NCBI GenBank assembly: GCA_034687125.1
Contig: JAQGBZ010000002.1
Location: forward strand, 620,001-684,000
Reading direction: 5' to 3'
Origin: Neelides folsomi
Lineage: Eukaryota; Arthropoda; Collembola; Neelipleona; Neelidae
Length of the DNA stretch: 64,000 nt
In this document: piece by piece, positions 24,501-50,552 of the stretch
Position numbering within the stretch: the stretch's first letter is position 1
How the letters are laid out: every line of letters starts with the position of its first letter
Program-made: the position numbers and the translations under genes
Notes under the pieces: model-generated
What the model was told of the DNA's origin: nothing
Seen by the model: the letters and a program-made list of their open reading frames with translations, nothing else
Databases searched by the model: none

Positions 24501-26585
24501 TAAATTTATTAATGTTATTAATTTATTAGTTTATTGTTAATTTGACGTGTAGGTATTTTAGCATTATATAGGCATAAGTATAGGTATATTTACATATTAG
24601 AAATGTTTATGATTTGGAGCATTTATGATTATAATGATGAATATGATTAAAGTGAGTTGGGTTATTTAGGGGGGATTGGAATGAGGATGGGGAGATTCTT
24701 TAGCTGAGAAATTAATGTTATTTTTTAATTTAAAATGCTCTAGGTATGTTATTTAGTTTGAGGGGGAAGTAGTAATACGATTTCTTATGGACATTATTTG
24801 TAAGTTGGTTTAAGCAATTTTGTTATATCAATTAAATTAATGTGTAAAATGAGATTGTAATAGAATAGTGACAGGGATTAATGTTAGTCATATTTAGCAT
24901 AAATTGGGAATTGAGCATAGTTAAGCATTCTTGGTACAATAATTGTTTGTTTAAGCGTGGCGTGGAAAATAATTTTTCGTGATAAATGAGCTGAAAGAAG
25001 AACAAGATTGCGTCAACGTTTAGTGTCTGAGAATTGTTTAACTTCGAGTTTCCCTTCATATATTTCATATCAGAATCATTGAGCAATCAAACCCTTTAAT
25101 TACCTAATATGATTTAATTATTTGTTATTTATCAATGTAATGAAATTTGGACATACTTTCGAATAATTTACAGTTAATGGATATTTTATTTATTATGTTT
25201 ATGAATGCTTTTATTTGAGGTCTTTACATATTTAGAATATTGAATACTTATTGTTAGTTAATAGAATTCAAATTGTGGAAATCAATTATTGATTAAGTGA
25301 TAAATTCATTGGATTGTTTTTGTCTCTTGTCATTTCATGACCAAAGAGCTTTTAAGTGCTTTATGATAAGCTTTTATATATGACATCTCTTTCTATATTA
25401 TAAATCTATTGTGATGGTAAATATGTTTATTTATCTAATTTTCAGTGCAGGGACTTTGTGACTGCTGGGGCTGATCAAGGAATGACTCCATCAGACGTCA
25501 TCATTTCTGCGGACATTACTTTTGCTTGTGTTTCGGATCCCCAAGCAGCTAAAGACGTAATGGCTACAAATTGCTAATGATGAATGAAAATTATTAAATT
25601 ACTAATGAATGTATTTGAATATGGTTTTTAGATGGTTTTTGGTAATTGTGGAGTTCTCCAAGAAATGACGGCGAGTAAGGCTTATGTTGAGATGACGGGT
25701 ACAGACTCAGAAACGTCTCAGGACATTGCTGAAGCAATCGGGTCAAAGGGAGGAAGATACCTTGAGGCCCAAGTTCAAGGAAGTAAAACCGAAGCTGAGG
25801 AAGGAACATTGGTCATCATAGCAGCCGGAGATCGATCACTTTACGAAGAATGCCAGTCCACTTTCCAGGCTATGGGAAAACATTCCTTCTATCTTGGTTA
25901 GATAGTTTACTTTTTATATTTTATTAATTAGTATTTTATGTATAAAATGAATAATTCTTGTATCATTAATGAAAAAGAAATTATTTAATTGGACATTAAT
26001 TATTTATTCTATTATTTCTATATAATGGTCTTTTTTTATTAGAGAGAAATTATTTTATTTGGTTTATTATAATAAGTGTAGTGGTTAAACAATTGTTTAT
26101 TATTTTCCAATTTATAGGAGATGTTGGGAACGCGTCGAAGATGAACCTCGTTCTCCAAATGATTTCCGGGATTGCATTATCGGGCCTGGCAGAAGGAATG
26201 GCTCTTGCAGACAGAGCCGGCCTTCAACAACGAGACCTCTTGGAGATTCTCGACCTTACCAATCTTTCCTGTCCAGTCTTCAAAGAAAAAGGAGCTGGTG
26301 AGGATTTAATTAAACAATTATTTTAAATTTTTATTTTCTTAATATTGAATGAAGTGTTTCTAATATTTGGCTTTATTCTTTTTAGCGATTATCGATGGAA
26401 GTTTTCCGACTCAGCAGCCGTTGCAACACATGCAAAAAGATCTTAATTTGGCTCTGAGTATGGGACATACCTTGGAACAGCCTCTTCCTCTCGCCGCCTC
26501 TGCCAACGAGGTTTACAAACACGCCAAGCGACTCGGATATGGCGAACATGACGTGTCGGCTGTATACATCCGAGCACGCTTTTGA
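15600..26585 (+). CDS. GLYR1: GLYR1/NDF (NPAC): PWWP domain plus 6-phosphogluconate-dehydrogenase-like domain
   Basis: Nuclear chromatin factor; in other animals it binds H3K36me3 nucleosomes, eases RNA polymerase II passage and partners KDM1B/LSD2 (family knowledge). Coding exons: 15600-15634, 16001-16412, 16586-16777, 16902-17075, 25446-25556, 25632-25896, 26118-26297 and 26386-26585, in phase, 522 residues. Seen: [14 protein letters not shown] opening a PWWP domain with the core SPWPGKV and [13 protein letters not shown] (about residues 5-95); a Lys-rich linker with PGRKKK (about 150); a Rossmann dinucleotide motif GLGIMGSGM (about 240); [26 protein letters not shown]; and a C-terminal helical domain ending in [21 protein letters not shown]. 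The family is usually considered catalytically inactive; I cannot settle the active-site lysine here. The 8.4-kb fourth intron (17076-25445) hosts an antisense LRR-Ig gene. Confidence 0.95.
17076..19842. other. GLYR1 intron 4, left part: AT-rich, no gene seen
   Basis: Intronic for GLYR1 and 3' flank of the nested minus-strand LRR-Ig gene. AT-rich throughout. No exon, RNA gene or clear inverted-repeat element recognised. Confidence 0.5.
19843..22838 (-). CDS. LRR-Ig single-pass transmembrane protein with hendecad-repeat cytoplasmic tail
   Basis: Probable cell-surface adhesion or signalling receptor of the arthropod LRR-Ig group; exact orthology not claimed. Minus-strand coding exons: 22838-21154, 21067-20947, 20860-20720 and 20493-19843, in phase, 865 residues. 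Order: signal peptide (1-21, core [10 protein letters not shown]); cysteine-rich LRR N-cap (CPCRC near 25); leucine-rich repeats to about 385, for example [14 protein letters not shown] and [15 protein letters not shown]-cap ([11 protein letters not shown]); one Ig C2-type domain (LLDCHP to YFCTA, about 445-515); transmembrane helix (about 531-558); and a cytoplasmic tail. The tail starts with about ten 11-residue units of form hxRhRxxYxxQ, then ends in an acidic stretch and a Ser/Thr-rich C-terminus. The gene lies wholly inside GLYR1 intron 4 on the opposite strand, so it needs its own promoter near 22.9-23.3 kb. Confidence 0.9.
22839..25445. other. GLYR1 intron 4, right part: presumed promoter region of the nested gene
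   Basis: Mixed composition at 22.85-24.45 kb, then AT-rich. The nearest 500 bp should contain the 5' UTR and promoter of the antisense LRR-Ig gene. Open frames here are short and unrecognised. No other gene seen. Confidence 0.45.
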
Positions 26586-27611
26586 AGTCACTTCAAAATT
26601 CCTCACTCTTCTTTAATAAGTTTCACTATTATTTTTACTATATTTGAGATTAGTCCTTTATTCAACCAGCTCCTATATCTTGGTTAACATTTTCTAATAA
26701 TTGCTTAAATATCTTTCAAGTTTAAATTCACTTCCAACTGGTGAGTGAAATCAAAGTTGTAAATAATTCGTTTACACTAAAATGTTGTTGAGATCGAAAT
26801 ATTTAGTAATCGATCATTATTTCATTTCTTAATTCAATTCAATACTTAATAATATATGTAGTTAGGTAATCAAATATAATTTATTTCATATTAGCATTTA
26901 GATTTATGTATAAATAGACATTGATTTTTTTAAAATTGGTTTAAAAAGGTTGAAGGATGAAATTAATCCTTACCTCCCATAGACATATTTCATAATTTAG
27001 CAAACAGTTTAGAATGAAAAAACAAATGAATGAAGGAGAAATATTTTGAAAAATCGAAACAATGTCTTGATTTAGAATGAAGGGGAGCCAAAAATTAAAT
27101 GAAACAAGGAAAGTTTTCGAACAATTCGAACTTCATTTCTTGTATCATTAACTATGTATTTCATTCAAACCGAGTGTTTCGTGAAAACTTACGACGTTTT
27201 TCACAGGTTTCACGTAGTCTCATTTTGTTGACTAATGAATTATGCTTATGGGGGATAAGTTTTAAGTTCAATATTTCAAAAATTCATCCAAAATAACACA
27301 ATTTTATGAGAGTGATTGTCAAGTACTTTTTTTCCTATACTCATAGGTTTTTTATAGATACATAAATACTTAGAGAGACATAAGGACAATACAATTCCCC
27401 ATAGCTTAACAGGGCAATGAATATGAAAAGAGTACAAGTTCCCTCTTTGTTATCATTAAGCACATTTAAACAATTAGTGAATCAAAAAAATGTCACCAAC
27501 GACGACTGAATGTGAGATTTTTCTTCTTTAGAGTTCAAATAGAGTAATATTGTGAATTTGTTGTTCTAAATTCAATTTATGTTTCAAAATTTTGCTAATA
27601 TATTTTATCTA
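26586..27611. other. AT-rich 3' flank of GLYR1
   Basis: Contains the GLYR1 3' UTR and AT-rich spacer. No exon or RNA gene recognised; no polyadenylation site can be assigned with confidence. Confidence 0.45.
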
Positions 27612-28046
27612 CAAGGTGAGTCCGAGTTAACTCTGTTTTTATAATCAATAATAACATTAATATAACCAATGATTAAAATCTATTAATGTGGTCATTTGAA
27701 GTGGTTTGACAATTAAGTAGCAAACTATAAGTTGAAAAGCTTAAACCATTATTAAATGACAGACACTTATTGCCGATAAGGTTTACTGAAATACAATACA
27801 CATTTCATGTGTATAATTTCCTTGCGTTGCTATGTGCAATAAGGATTGCAATGCTCTTGATGTTCTTTGAAGAGCTGTATTGAAGCCAATGGAGTTCAAG
27901 TTTCATAATGATAATATTGTTATTATTAAATGATGTATGATGATTATGAAGATTTGTTTCGCATGGACAATTTTTCAGAAAATTGGAATGAAAATTAAAT
28001 AAGTTATATTAACATTAGAAAACAGAATTAACTTGAACTCACCTTG
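27612..28046. mobile_element. Tc1/mariner-type MITE, 435 bp
   Basis: The left end CAAGGTGAGTCCGAGTTAAC is matched by the inverted right end CAAGGTGAGTTCAAGTTAAT, and the match continues to TCTGTTTT, giving imperfect terminal inverted repeats of about 28 bp. TA flanks both ends (27610-27611 and 28047-28048). No coding capacity inside. Confidence 0.75.
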
Positions 28047-28218
28047 TATTATATAGTATATAGTAGATATGTATTAGTAAGTAATATATTTGATTATATA
28101 TGCTTAATTTATTAACTAAATTGCTTGTAAGTGAAACCAAGTTAACATCATTGGAATTGTTTAATTTCACGAATAATTTTTTTTAATTTCATGTACTTTA
28201 TTTAGATTTATATCCCAT

Positions 28219-28828
28219 CTCATCGGTATGTAAGTAAACATAGGATTATATACTATCATAAATTCATAAATATTACATACCGGTTTGGCTCGAAAGATAG
28301 CCTGGGCTATCTTTAAAATATCGTATCCCTACCATGGGCTATCTTTTGAGATGGGCTATGATAAAAAAAATTTGAGAATTTTTATCTCTCTGACTTGTTT
28401 AGGAGAGATACGAAAGTGAATTTTAGTTTGATTTCCAGAATAATTTTCACGATATTTAATAACTTTTAGCCTAAATGTGTTATTAGATCTTGTCTAGAAG
28501 GCATTTTAAAGCAATATTGCAGTTAAAAGTTTTTAATTTCAATCATTAACGCAATACTTAATTTGTCCATATTGGGGGTGGGCTATCTTTAGAGCATGGG
28601 CTATGTTTAAAAATTTCATGAAGACCCATGGGCTATCTTTTGAGCATGGGTCATCTTTCGAGCCAAACCGGTACTATAAACATACTATTACATGAATGAT
28701 TTGTTTCTTAATTATTTAATATGAATTTGAATTGAACTATCTATATTACCCTATTAGTTAATTATTTCATATTATCTTATTTCATAGATACTAAATTTAA
28801 ATCCTATGTTTACTTACATAACAATGAG
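28219..28828. mobile_element. Inverted-repeat unit containing a nested MITE
   Basis: The 28 bases at 28219-28246 (starting CTCATCGGTATGTAAGTAAA) and at 28801-28828 are reverse complements with two mismatches. They bracket the element at 28280-28671. The simplest reading is an older MITE split by a younger insertion; alternatively the short inverted repeat is an independent hairpin. Outer boundaries are defined only by the repeat itself. Confidence 0.55.
28280..28671. mobile_element. 392-bp MITE with internal copies of its own terminal motif
   Basis: The ends are CCGGTTTGGCTCGAAAGAT and its inverted copy (ATCTTTCGAGCCAAACCGG), flanked by TA on both sides (28278-28279 and 28672-28673). Inside, the words GGGCTATCTTT and GAGCATGGGCTAT recur several times near both ends (around 28303, 28337, 28578 and 28630). 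They echo the terminal AAAGATAGCC. No coding capacity. Confidence 0.8.
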
Positions 28829-28834
28829 ATTGTA

Positions 28835-29379
28835 CAGGGTGGCCCATTATGTACCCGGTTTTCTTAATCAAGAATCACTTTTTTTGTTTATGAACAAATA
28901 TTCATCAAAATTAAATGATAGACTCTTAATATATATTAAGCTATAAATGAGTAAACTTTATTTTGTGATTTGACCCCCGTTGACCTCAATGCAGGGATCA
29001 ATTACAATTCGACCTTCAACTGATTTGCAGGAATTTTTACATATTCTCAATAGGAATTTCATTAAACGCTTTTATGATTTTCAATTGTTAAGGTAAAGTG
29101 AAAGGTGGTCAAAAGAAAGTTTGATTTACCTACTATAAGATTTTCAGTTAATAGTCTGCTACATATAAAATTAACATATTTCCCATAATCATGTAACTCT
29201 GGAAGATTTAGTTATGGTGCTACATTAAGACAAACGGAGATCAAATCTCAAAATAAAGTTTAGTCATTTATAGCTTAATATATATTAAGAGTCTATCATT
29301 TAATTTTGATGAATATTTGTTTATAAACAAAAAAAGTTATTCTTGATTAAGAAAACTGGGTACATAATGGGCCACCCTG
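28835..29379. mobile_element. Mariner-type MITE with long terminal inverted repeats, 545 bp
   Basis: The left end CAGGGTGGCCCATTATGTAC is repeated inverted at the right end. The near-identical inverted repeat runs about 130 bp from each side (to roughly 28960 and 29250). TA flanks both ends (28833-28834 and 29380-29381). It starts 6 bp beyond the preceding inverted-repeat unit. No intact open frame remains in the short centre. Confidence 0.85.
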
Positions 29380-29469
29380 TATGTAGTATACCTAGCATAT
29401 AATATTAGAATATTTATAATTATTATTTTATTAACAGAATAAGATTCTGTTATGTTATGGGTAACTTGG

Positions 29470-29690
29470 TAAATTCAACTTTACGCCGTTCAACTTATTT
29501 ATTTATACTTGTTTAGTTTAAACTTGTACTACATTTTCCAATTAACTAACCATAGTCTCGAGGCGAAATGGTCCGATGAAAATAATGAAAAAAGTGGTAA
29601 TTTCCCGCTCAAGTTAAAATGTCACGACGACTTTTTGTTCTAAATTGTTCTAATTTTTTTTTACTGTTGAACGGCTAAGGGTGGATTTAT
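29470..29690. repeat. Weak inverted-repeat element
   Basis: CGCCGTTCAAC near 29484-29494 pairs with GTTGAACGGC at 29666-29675, with partial pairing further out over about 25 bp. It could be a degraded MITE; ends and target duplication are not clear. Confidence 0.4.
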
Positions 29691-29914
29691 TTTGTTATTT
29701 AAAATATAAATATGAATCATACAAAGAACTAAAGTAATGGTAACCTTTGGAGGTAGTTTATGGAAAAATATATGTTATTAATTGTGATTAGCACACTTTT
29801 TAAATATACTATACTTATTGTTTGGTTCTTAAATAAGTACATAATAAATACATGTAACTACAATGCGTATCATAAAATATAATATCTATAATTGTAATTT
29901 TGGTATTGAAGATA

Positions 29915-30276
29915 ACTAACCAGAAAACCCACATTCAAACATTTCCTCAAAATTTATGGAGAAACTATGGAGAAAATTGCCCATTTTTAAATCTTTCATA
30001 ATATTTCATTTGAACTCATTTAATGGAAAAATAATAATTTTATTTAATACACAAAGAACCACATATCTGTACATACCGAACCGAACTGTACTGTATAGGC
30101 ATCATTCAGAAATATAAAATATAGTAAAAAAACATTGATAAGCACAACATAATTCAATGGTGTTAAATTGTTTTTTAACTATTAATACAATAATTTGAAA
30201 GAGTTAAAAAATTTCAATTTTCTCCATAGTTTCTACATAAATTTTGAGAAATGTTTGAATGTGGGTTTTCTAGTTT
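29915..30276. mobile_element. MITE-like element with terminal inverted repeats of about 65 bp
   Basis: The left arm includes CAGAAAACCCACATTCAAAC followed by an ATTT, AAAATTTATG and AAACTATGGAGAAAATTG series. The right arm carries the same series inverted, ending GAATGTGGGTTTTCTAGTTT. The arms differ by a few substitutions and one single-base indel. The target duplication is not obvious. Confidence 0.7.
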
Positions 30277-33200
30277 GTGAGCGCCAATAACTGTTGATTA
30301 ATATTATGATAATGTTGGCTAGTTTGTGGAAGTGATATCTCCCCCAATTTTGTCTTATTTAATAGGGATAATGAATAACAATTAATGAAAAATCATGCTT
30401 AGCTATAAAATGAATAAGGGAATAATATTAATCATGATGTAAAATTAATTCTTGTAGAGCCTTAGAGATATATTCTACACTTGTAAAGTAACCATAAATA
30501 TACTATAGAAATAAAATCGGAGATCATTTAGCCTTGTTTCAAAACTGATAAATTATGAAAAAATAAATTGTGGGAAAGTTTAATTATTTATTTCTAATTC
30601 TTTTTGCAATGAGTAAAATTGATGGTTAAGAATGTAATGTATGAAGAACTAAGCTAATAATAATTTGCAGTTGACGACATTAATAATACTATTACATAAT
30701 TCATAATTTACCTTTACAATATAATAGATGGTAAAATCTTGATAAGAAATAAATGTACATTTATGAAGTTGAACATCTTTTATTTTACTGCATAAAGAAC
30801 ATATTTCATTTCTTTGTTTAAGATTTTTAATAATTAATCTGAATGAATATATTAAAAATACATATAACAGTATTTTAATACTTTCATTTTTAATGGATGT
30901 GAGTAGGAAATAAAAAAAGAAATGTTTCCCTTGGGTTAAATGTTTCCTAAATGGTATTTTCGCACAATGGTTTTTGGATTCCATGTTGTTCAATTGTTTT
31001 TCTCCTTGTAAGAGATGTGTGAGAAAGTTGTACCTGTCTCAGTGTGTGTCTGGGAGTTAGGATCGTTTTGTGTCGTGGGGCGAGGGCCGGCAGAGGCGGT
31101 CCCAACCCACCACCATCTCCCTTAAGGGCTCTTCAAGCTCCCCTGAGGGCCTCCGGTTCCTCCGCCTTAATTGTGGACTCGGTGGCTTAATTGGGGGCCT
31201 TTGTCCACGTTTTCCCAGCCTGCGCCCCGCGTCGCCTCCGCCTTTCTCCTAACAACAATCGGCCCACCTTTGTCCCTAGTTTGTCTTCTTGGTGAGAGAC
31301 GGAGACCTGCGGCTCTTAATCTCATTCCACCAGGTAGCTCCTTTCACAATTCAAACACATCCAGATCAAATTTACGCTCGGACAGTTCTCAAATATAAAA
31401 ATTCACTACCCAAGGATTTACAAACCCATTCAATGCTCTTTAACTACTTACAAATAAAAAACAGTTATATTCATCAATGAGAGATCGATATTAAATATAC
31501 GGTCCTTATATTTTATATATTATGTAATCTGTACTTGTAATAGGATTGATCCTTAAGATAACATTTATCCAGCTTAGAGTTCAAGCTTTAACACCATTAA
31601 TAGTAGAATAAATAGTATTATGTTCAAAATAGAGTTAAATTGAGATTGAGTAGAATTGGTTACTTTATACATAATATATTTATCTCTATGTTATATTTTA
31701 AGTATAAAAGAAATGATTGTCTGATGTTTCTTCTATTTTTTGGTTGGATGTTGAAGTAAATATGATTGATTGACAGTTGACTCGTTTGGACGGAGGGAGA
31801 ATTGAGATGAGAAATTCAGGACTCTCATTTTCCTTTCAACTCTCAAAGAGCCCAATAAAGAAAAATGTTCCAATGTTCAGAAACTTCGGAGTTGTGGAAG
31901 CATTTGAGCAGAAGTCCATCTGATGACTCATTCCCAACCACGTTCCAAATCATTCTCGATTACCATAAGGACTCAATCCCCAACAACTTACACATTTTAA
32001 TACCCTTCCTATTCCAAATGATCTCTCATGCCGACCACATGGCCAACATGATCATTATACCAATACAACTCATTTATATTAAGTGAAGTGCGTGGTTTCG
32101 AGTACACTACACATCTCATATTTAACCATATATACCACTTACAAATATATTGAAGGACAAACTCACTCGTTTGATTAAACACAACCATGGTGTTATTTCA
32201 ATAACGGAGTGGATAGAATATGCAAATTTGATAATTGAGTGATCCATATATTAAAATATGGATATACATATATTTTTTAATACATATGGTACTACATATT
32301 CTATTTGGTAAACATGTTATATACACATACATAATGCCATATATCATAGTACTTGTATTAGTATTATGCCTGTACCATATAGTATATATCTATAGTAGTA
32401 CATGTGTGTGTTAGGGAAATGAGTTAATGTGAATGATTTTGTAATATTAATATTTTTGTGTTTTTGATTGAGTGGTTGGTCCAACATTGATTTTGTGTCT
32501 GCGGGTTTTGTCCGCTTGAGTGGCCGTTGAGAGGTTTGGGGCGGAAAGTGTTGGATTTTCCGCACCAATCTCTCTCACCTTTCTTCTCCGTCCGGAAGAA
32601 TTTAATGAGCGAGGTTGTGAATGGATTCTGCCGGTCGGATGACCGGAGTGAATGAGACACCGTGGGGCGGGTCAAGTCGACAACCTGCTGCTTGCCCCCC
32701 GTCTCCCGCCAATGCCCTCCTGCGGACAACAACAACGGACAGACTTTTAATGGACGGCTCAATGGAAATTACTTAACCGCCTGTGTTCAACCCTATTATC
32801 CAACGACTCCGAGATGAAGATTCTTGTAAAGAGATCGAGGGAGGGATCGTCGCTTCAAGGAAAATTAAACACTTCCAAATCACCGCCCCTTGTTGGACAT
32901 TTTATTTCTTTACATCCTTACACAACTCTGCTCATTACACAACTTTTCCTAAATTCCTTCCTGGGTAAACAAATTAGCTAAAATTGGCAATTAAACCAAT
33001 TGAACCAGAATGCCAATCAAAGGAAGTAAAATGTTCAGTTTTTAATAAACTTGTTAAATGTGAATTTATTGAGTTAAAAATTATAATTTGACTTTATCGA
33101 GTTAGAAATAATAATTTGACTTGATTAATTGATTAAGTTAAAAAAACTCGTTTAGTTTTTCTTCATTAGACCCTTAATTCACTCAGAGTTTGAGGATGAG

Positions 33201-35370
33201 CAAAGAAGCGGAAATAATTTGCCTTTGAGCTTTAAAATGAAGGACTATAAAATGAAAATGTTACAATATGTGAGGAAAGGTATTTAGGATTGAAAGTTAA
33301 TAATGGTTTTTTCCATCTGGGCTTTTAATGTTGTAAATGGTCGGAATGTGTTAAGAATGTATAAAGTGAAAAAGTGAGGCCGAGGGTTGTTGAATTGTTT
33401 GCATCGATTATGACGAGAGGATTTTGACATTAGTTGAGGAATCTGTTATAATCGCCGTTTCGCATTTGTCTCTTTTGTGTTGATGGGGAGTCCCTTGAGT
33501 CCTCAAGTGGCGAGTCAATTCCTCCTCCCCGAAGGAGACAAAGGGGGGATAAAAAGAGCCAACACCCAACTGGATGTTCCATTCAGTCTCCACTATGAAA
33601 TAACATATGTATGGACGTACGAGTCCTTCATTGTAACATATCAATGTTCATATTTACCTTTGTTCGGGTGAGCTATAAGGGTCGCATTGTCGAGCTTTAT
33701 TCAATGTGTTCTTGAGGGTATGAGAACTTGACTCTTTCGTCCATTGACATCCCACAAGATATGTACCATACAATATATATTATATACATATAAGTACACA
33801 TATAAAATATTGTAGAGACTTCAATGACACTTTCCTGGGACTTTTCATTTCACACCCTTCAAAGGGTCCCTGAGCTGAAATCCGCTTTTGTGTCTCCTCT
33901 GGACCCTTCCGCGACCCTTCCGCACTCCCACTCGCCCTCGGACTTCAAAAGCCCCCCACGGGTCCACTGACCACTCAATTAAAACCCACTGAGTAGAACT
34001 GAGAAGTCCATTATCTCCCAACAACCTTTGTTTCACCTGAGGAAACCGGCCCTTTGAGAGCATTAAAATTCCATAACCCTCCTTTCTCTAAATGGAGATG
34101 TAAACAGAGATAAAATATACCCCAATTGATTAGCGGGACACTATGGACATTTTCTCAAATATTTCCAATTTCCCTTTCCTGACAACCTTCAGGATCACAT
34201 ACAGTTATGAATTTATGTCCATTATAGCCAGATATGTATGATATGTTTGATAAGGAGCCTTAACATAATGTAACCTATTAACGACATTTATAATATGGTA
34301 AAAAAGTGAAGAGGGAAAGGTGACAAAGGATTTAATGACCAGTGAGGGATTGTATACAAAATTACCCATCCTCATTTTTTCATTCCATCCGGATCCCGGA
34401 AATGTTTATTGAGCGGAGATTTGAGTCATAACAATTGTTCTTGATCAAGTTGCAACCGCCTCAAACATTAAATATGAAATTCGCCACAGGGAGACAAAGT
34501 CAGAAAGTTCTTTTCACTCCTCTGCTCAATCGTAAGTAATTTTATTAATCGACATCAAATTAAATTCATCGTCCCTTGGCCCTTCTCTCTCCCCAATACT
34601 TAAAATATACACCTAGAGTAGATAGCTGTATGTACCTATAGTACCACATATGTGAGATCTCATATTAATTCATCTCACTGGGTCTAAATTTCTCCCTTTT
34701 GAAGATCGTAAAAAATGTTTTTTTAAAAATCACGCTGCCATTTTCATTGAGGAAAATAACTTATCAAAAGTTAGCTCCTTTTACAAAATAAGTATATTCA
34801 TTATTAACAATTTAACAGTAAATAAAGTTACATATATGTTTGCTAAAATATCTGTAATTTTCGTTATATATTTTCTCGTGTTTGTACGTGTGAGGAATGA
34901 GTAATTGCGTTTAATTTGGTTATACAAAAGTAATAGTTATAGTTAGTTGTATATACAAAGTTAGTAGTTATTATAAAGTAGTGGTTATTATATAGTTATT
35001 ATTAAGGTGGGTGAATTTGTGTGAGTGTGGGATGGTAATAAGATAATTGAGGAATCGATCGGGTCTGTAAGATTTATAACTCTCTGACATCTTCATGGTG
35101 TGAGATGGGGGAAAGATGAAGAGGAGCCGTCGTAGCGGATCTGAGGCCGATTCCATTAAAAATGTGTCAGGAGAGGCCACGATAAGGGAAGGGCGACATC
35201 AATTGTTCCTCTCAACCCACACCCACTTCCCATTGGACGGGGACGGGAGGAGGGAGGGAGGTCTTTTCGGAGGCGGGCCGAAACTCCATCCGCTACCGGA
35301 GAGAAACCGCTCAGACCGGCTCCACTCATCAGGAAACAGTCGAGAGCCAAAGGCTCAAACCAAACACCTC
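30277..35370. other. Intergenic DNA upstream of Pax6; composition changes near 31.0 kb
   Basis: Up to about 31.0 kb the DNA is AT-rich and repeat-laden. From there it changes to the mixed texture also seen at 1-6.95 kb, with scattered AT-rich patches. No open frame shows a recognisable domain or exon chain. Candidate donors such as GTAAGT at 34531 could end untranslated Pax6 exons but cannot be proven. I infer promoter or enhancer DNA of Pax6. Confidence 0.4.
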
Positions 35371-35386
35371 ATGCACAGAGCCACAG
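35371..35386 (+). CDS. Candidate alternative first coding exon of Pax6
   Basis: ATG followed by five sense bases-worth of codons reads MHRAT plus the first base of a Gly codon, ending at a good donor (ACAG|GTAAAT). The phase matches the paired-domain exon at 39043 exactly, giving [15 protein letters not shown]. If instead it is spliced to the exon at 37031 it would be a short upstream reading frame ending at a TGA before the main ATG. The call rests only on phase and splice signal, so it is tentative. Confidence 0.35.
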
Positions 35387-37030
35387 GTAAATATACTTTT
35401 TAATACGGTGAAAGTGAAGTGAGTGAAAAAACCCCCAAAAACCCCACAATTAAAAACGAGGACAACCAAAGTAACAAAATTCATTTCATTGGGTATAATT
35501 AATTTCCATTATTATTGATACTTAATGTTAGGGATATTAATACTGAGGTGAAGATTGATAAATTAATAAATGTGATTATTACCAATAATTGTTATATCCC
35601 CATATTGGATAGTTATTTTATATACGTAGTTATTTTATTAAAATCTTAATATTTAATATTTATTGGTATATTAAGTATAGCCAATATTTGGGAAGAATTT
35701 TAAAATGGGATGAGGGAGGTAGAATGGATTCTCTATGGGAATTGTGTTTGGGCGTAGGAGAAAGATGTAAAGTTTGGAAGGGACGATGAATCTTTTATTG
35801 AAGTTTGGATGAGACTACAGGAGATGCAATTTGGGAGATGTATAGAACTTTCTATATTATATATATAAGTATATATAGTATGTAGGGTGAGTATATTGGA
35901 ATTATTCAAAAAGTGGGGATTCGTGGAGAAGCTGGAGGGCGAAATGATGAAAAGGATAATAGGGGAGTTGTTGGATCTTCGGAGGAGTTCTGGGAGGGGG
36001 AAGAAGTTATGAGATCAACTCTTTTCCTATTTCATCCACTCACAGACTTTTCTGGAGAGAATTGGAGAACCCTCAAGTCTGTTTACAATCTTCTATACAC
36101 AATATAGACATTCGATACTAAAAAAATCTGGGATTTTTTTTCAAATTTAAACCCCGACATTTAAGTTAAAAATTTAAATATTGTACAGTTAAATGGTATT
36201 GATATTACTATACACTTATATTTGTAGTTTCATCGTTGATTATAGTAATCGTTGATTTTGTATGATTTGAAATTGATGTTTGTGAGTCATTTTGAATGAG
36301 TCCGGAAGTGATTGGGGTGTTCGGACGTTGGAGGATGTTGATGCGTTGAGGGTCGGTGAGGGCGTCGGGCCGTGTCTGATGGCTCAGTCCCGTGACAGCT
36401 TCCCTTCCGGATCCGTCCGGAACGGTGAGGTTCAGTCCATTGATGGCGGGTAGCCGCAAGGAGCCCAATTCCCCTACCCTCATTACCATGAGGGTGAAAG
36501 CGAGGGAATCGGAGCCTAATGCTTCCGGAACTCCGGGAGACGAAACTCCCGGAAACTCCCGCCAGCTATGGACCAATCTTCAAAAAGAAACCCCTTCGTC
36601 TCCGTCGGCTCAGTTGAAATCCACACGTTCCGTATAATTCACCCTCAAATTGTTCCTTTTGTCCTTCCCATGCTAAATTACCTGTGAAGGCTGAAGGCCC
36701 ATAAGGATCACTTTCCGAAATTTGAAATCCAAAGCGAACATTTTTATATTTCGTGATGGGATAAATTTGTTTAATAGAAAGAGAAAACAATTTTAATGGG
36801 GAAATATTTAGTTGAAAGCATTCCAAAGGTTAAGACGGAGATTGATGATGTTTCTCCTATATTAGGGAAAAGGGAATTGGAAAACAGATTTAATTAGAAA
36901 CAAATTGTAAGTTTCTCACCAACTCATTCCAGACGAATGATTAGAAAGCTCCTTTACATTTAATTACTTTTCAAATCTTTGCAATTTAGTTAATTGATGA
37001 GATTTCTCAATGAGTTTTTTTCATTTTCAG
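35387..37030. other. Presumed Pax6 upstream or 5' UTR intron DNA
   Basis: No supported exon between the candidate alternative first exon and the splice acceptor at 37029-37030. Mixed and AT-rich blocks alternate. Confidence 0.35.
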
Positions 37031-37052
37031 AGAAGTGATCACCGTCGCCCTT
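37031..37052 (+). other. Pax6: Pax6 5' UTR segment just before the ATG
   Basis: An acceptor (CATTTTCAG at 37022-37030) precedes 22 untranslated bases and then the ATG at 37053. The start codon therefore sits in an internal exon, and the transcript must have at least one untranslated exon further upstream. Confidence 0.7.

Positions 37053-50552
<13,500 letters not shown>

Noticed and set aside
30649-30993. 114-codon AT-rich open frame on the minus strand
   Set aside because: Low-complexity Ile/Lys/Phe/Asn composition expected by chance; no domain, no splice partners.
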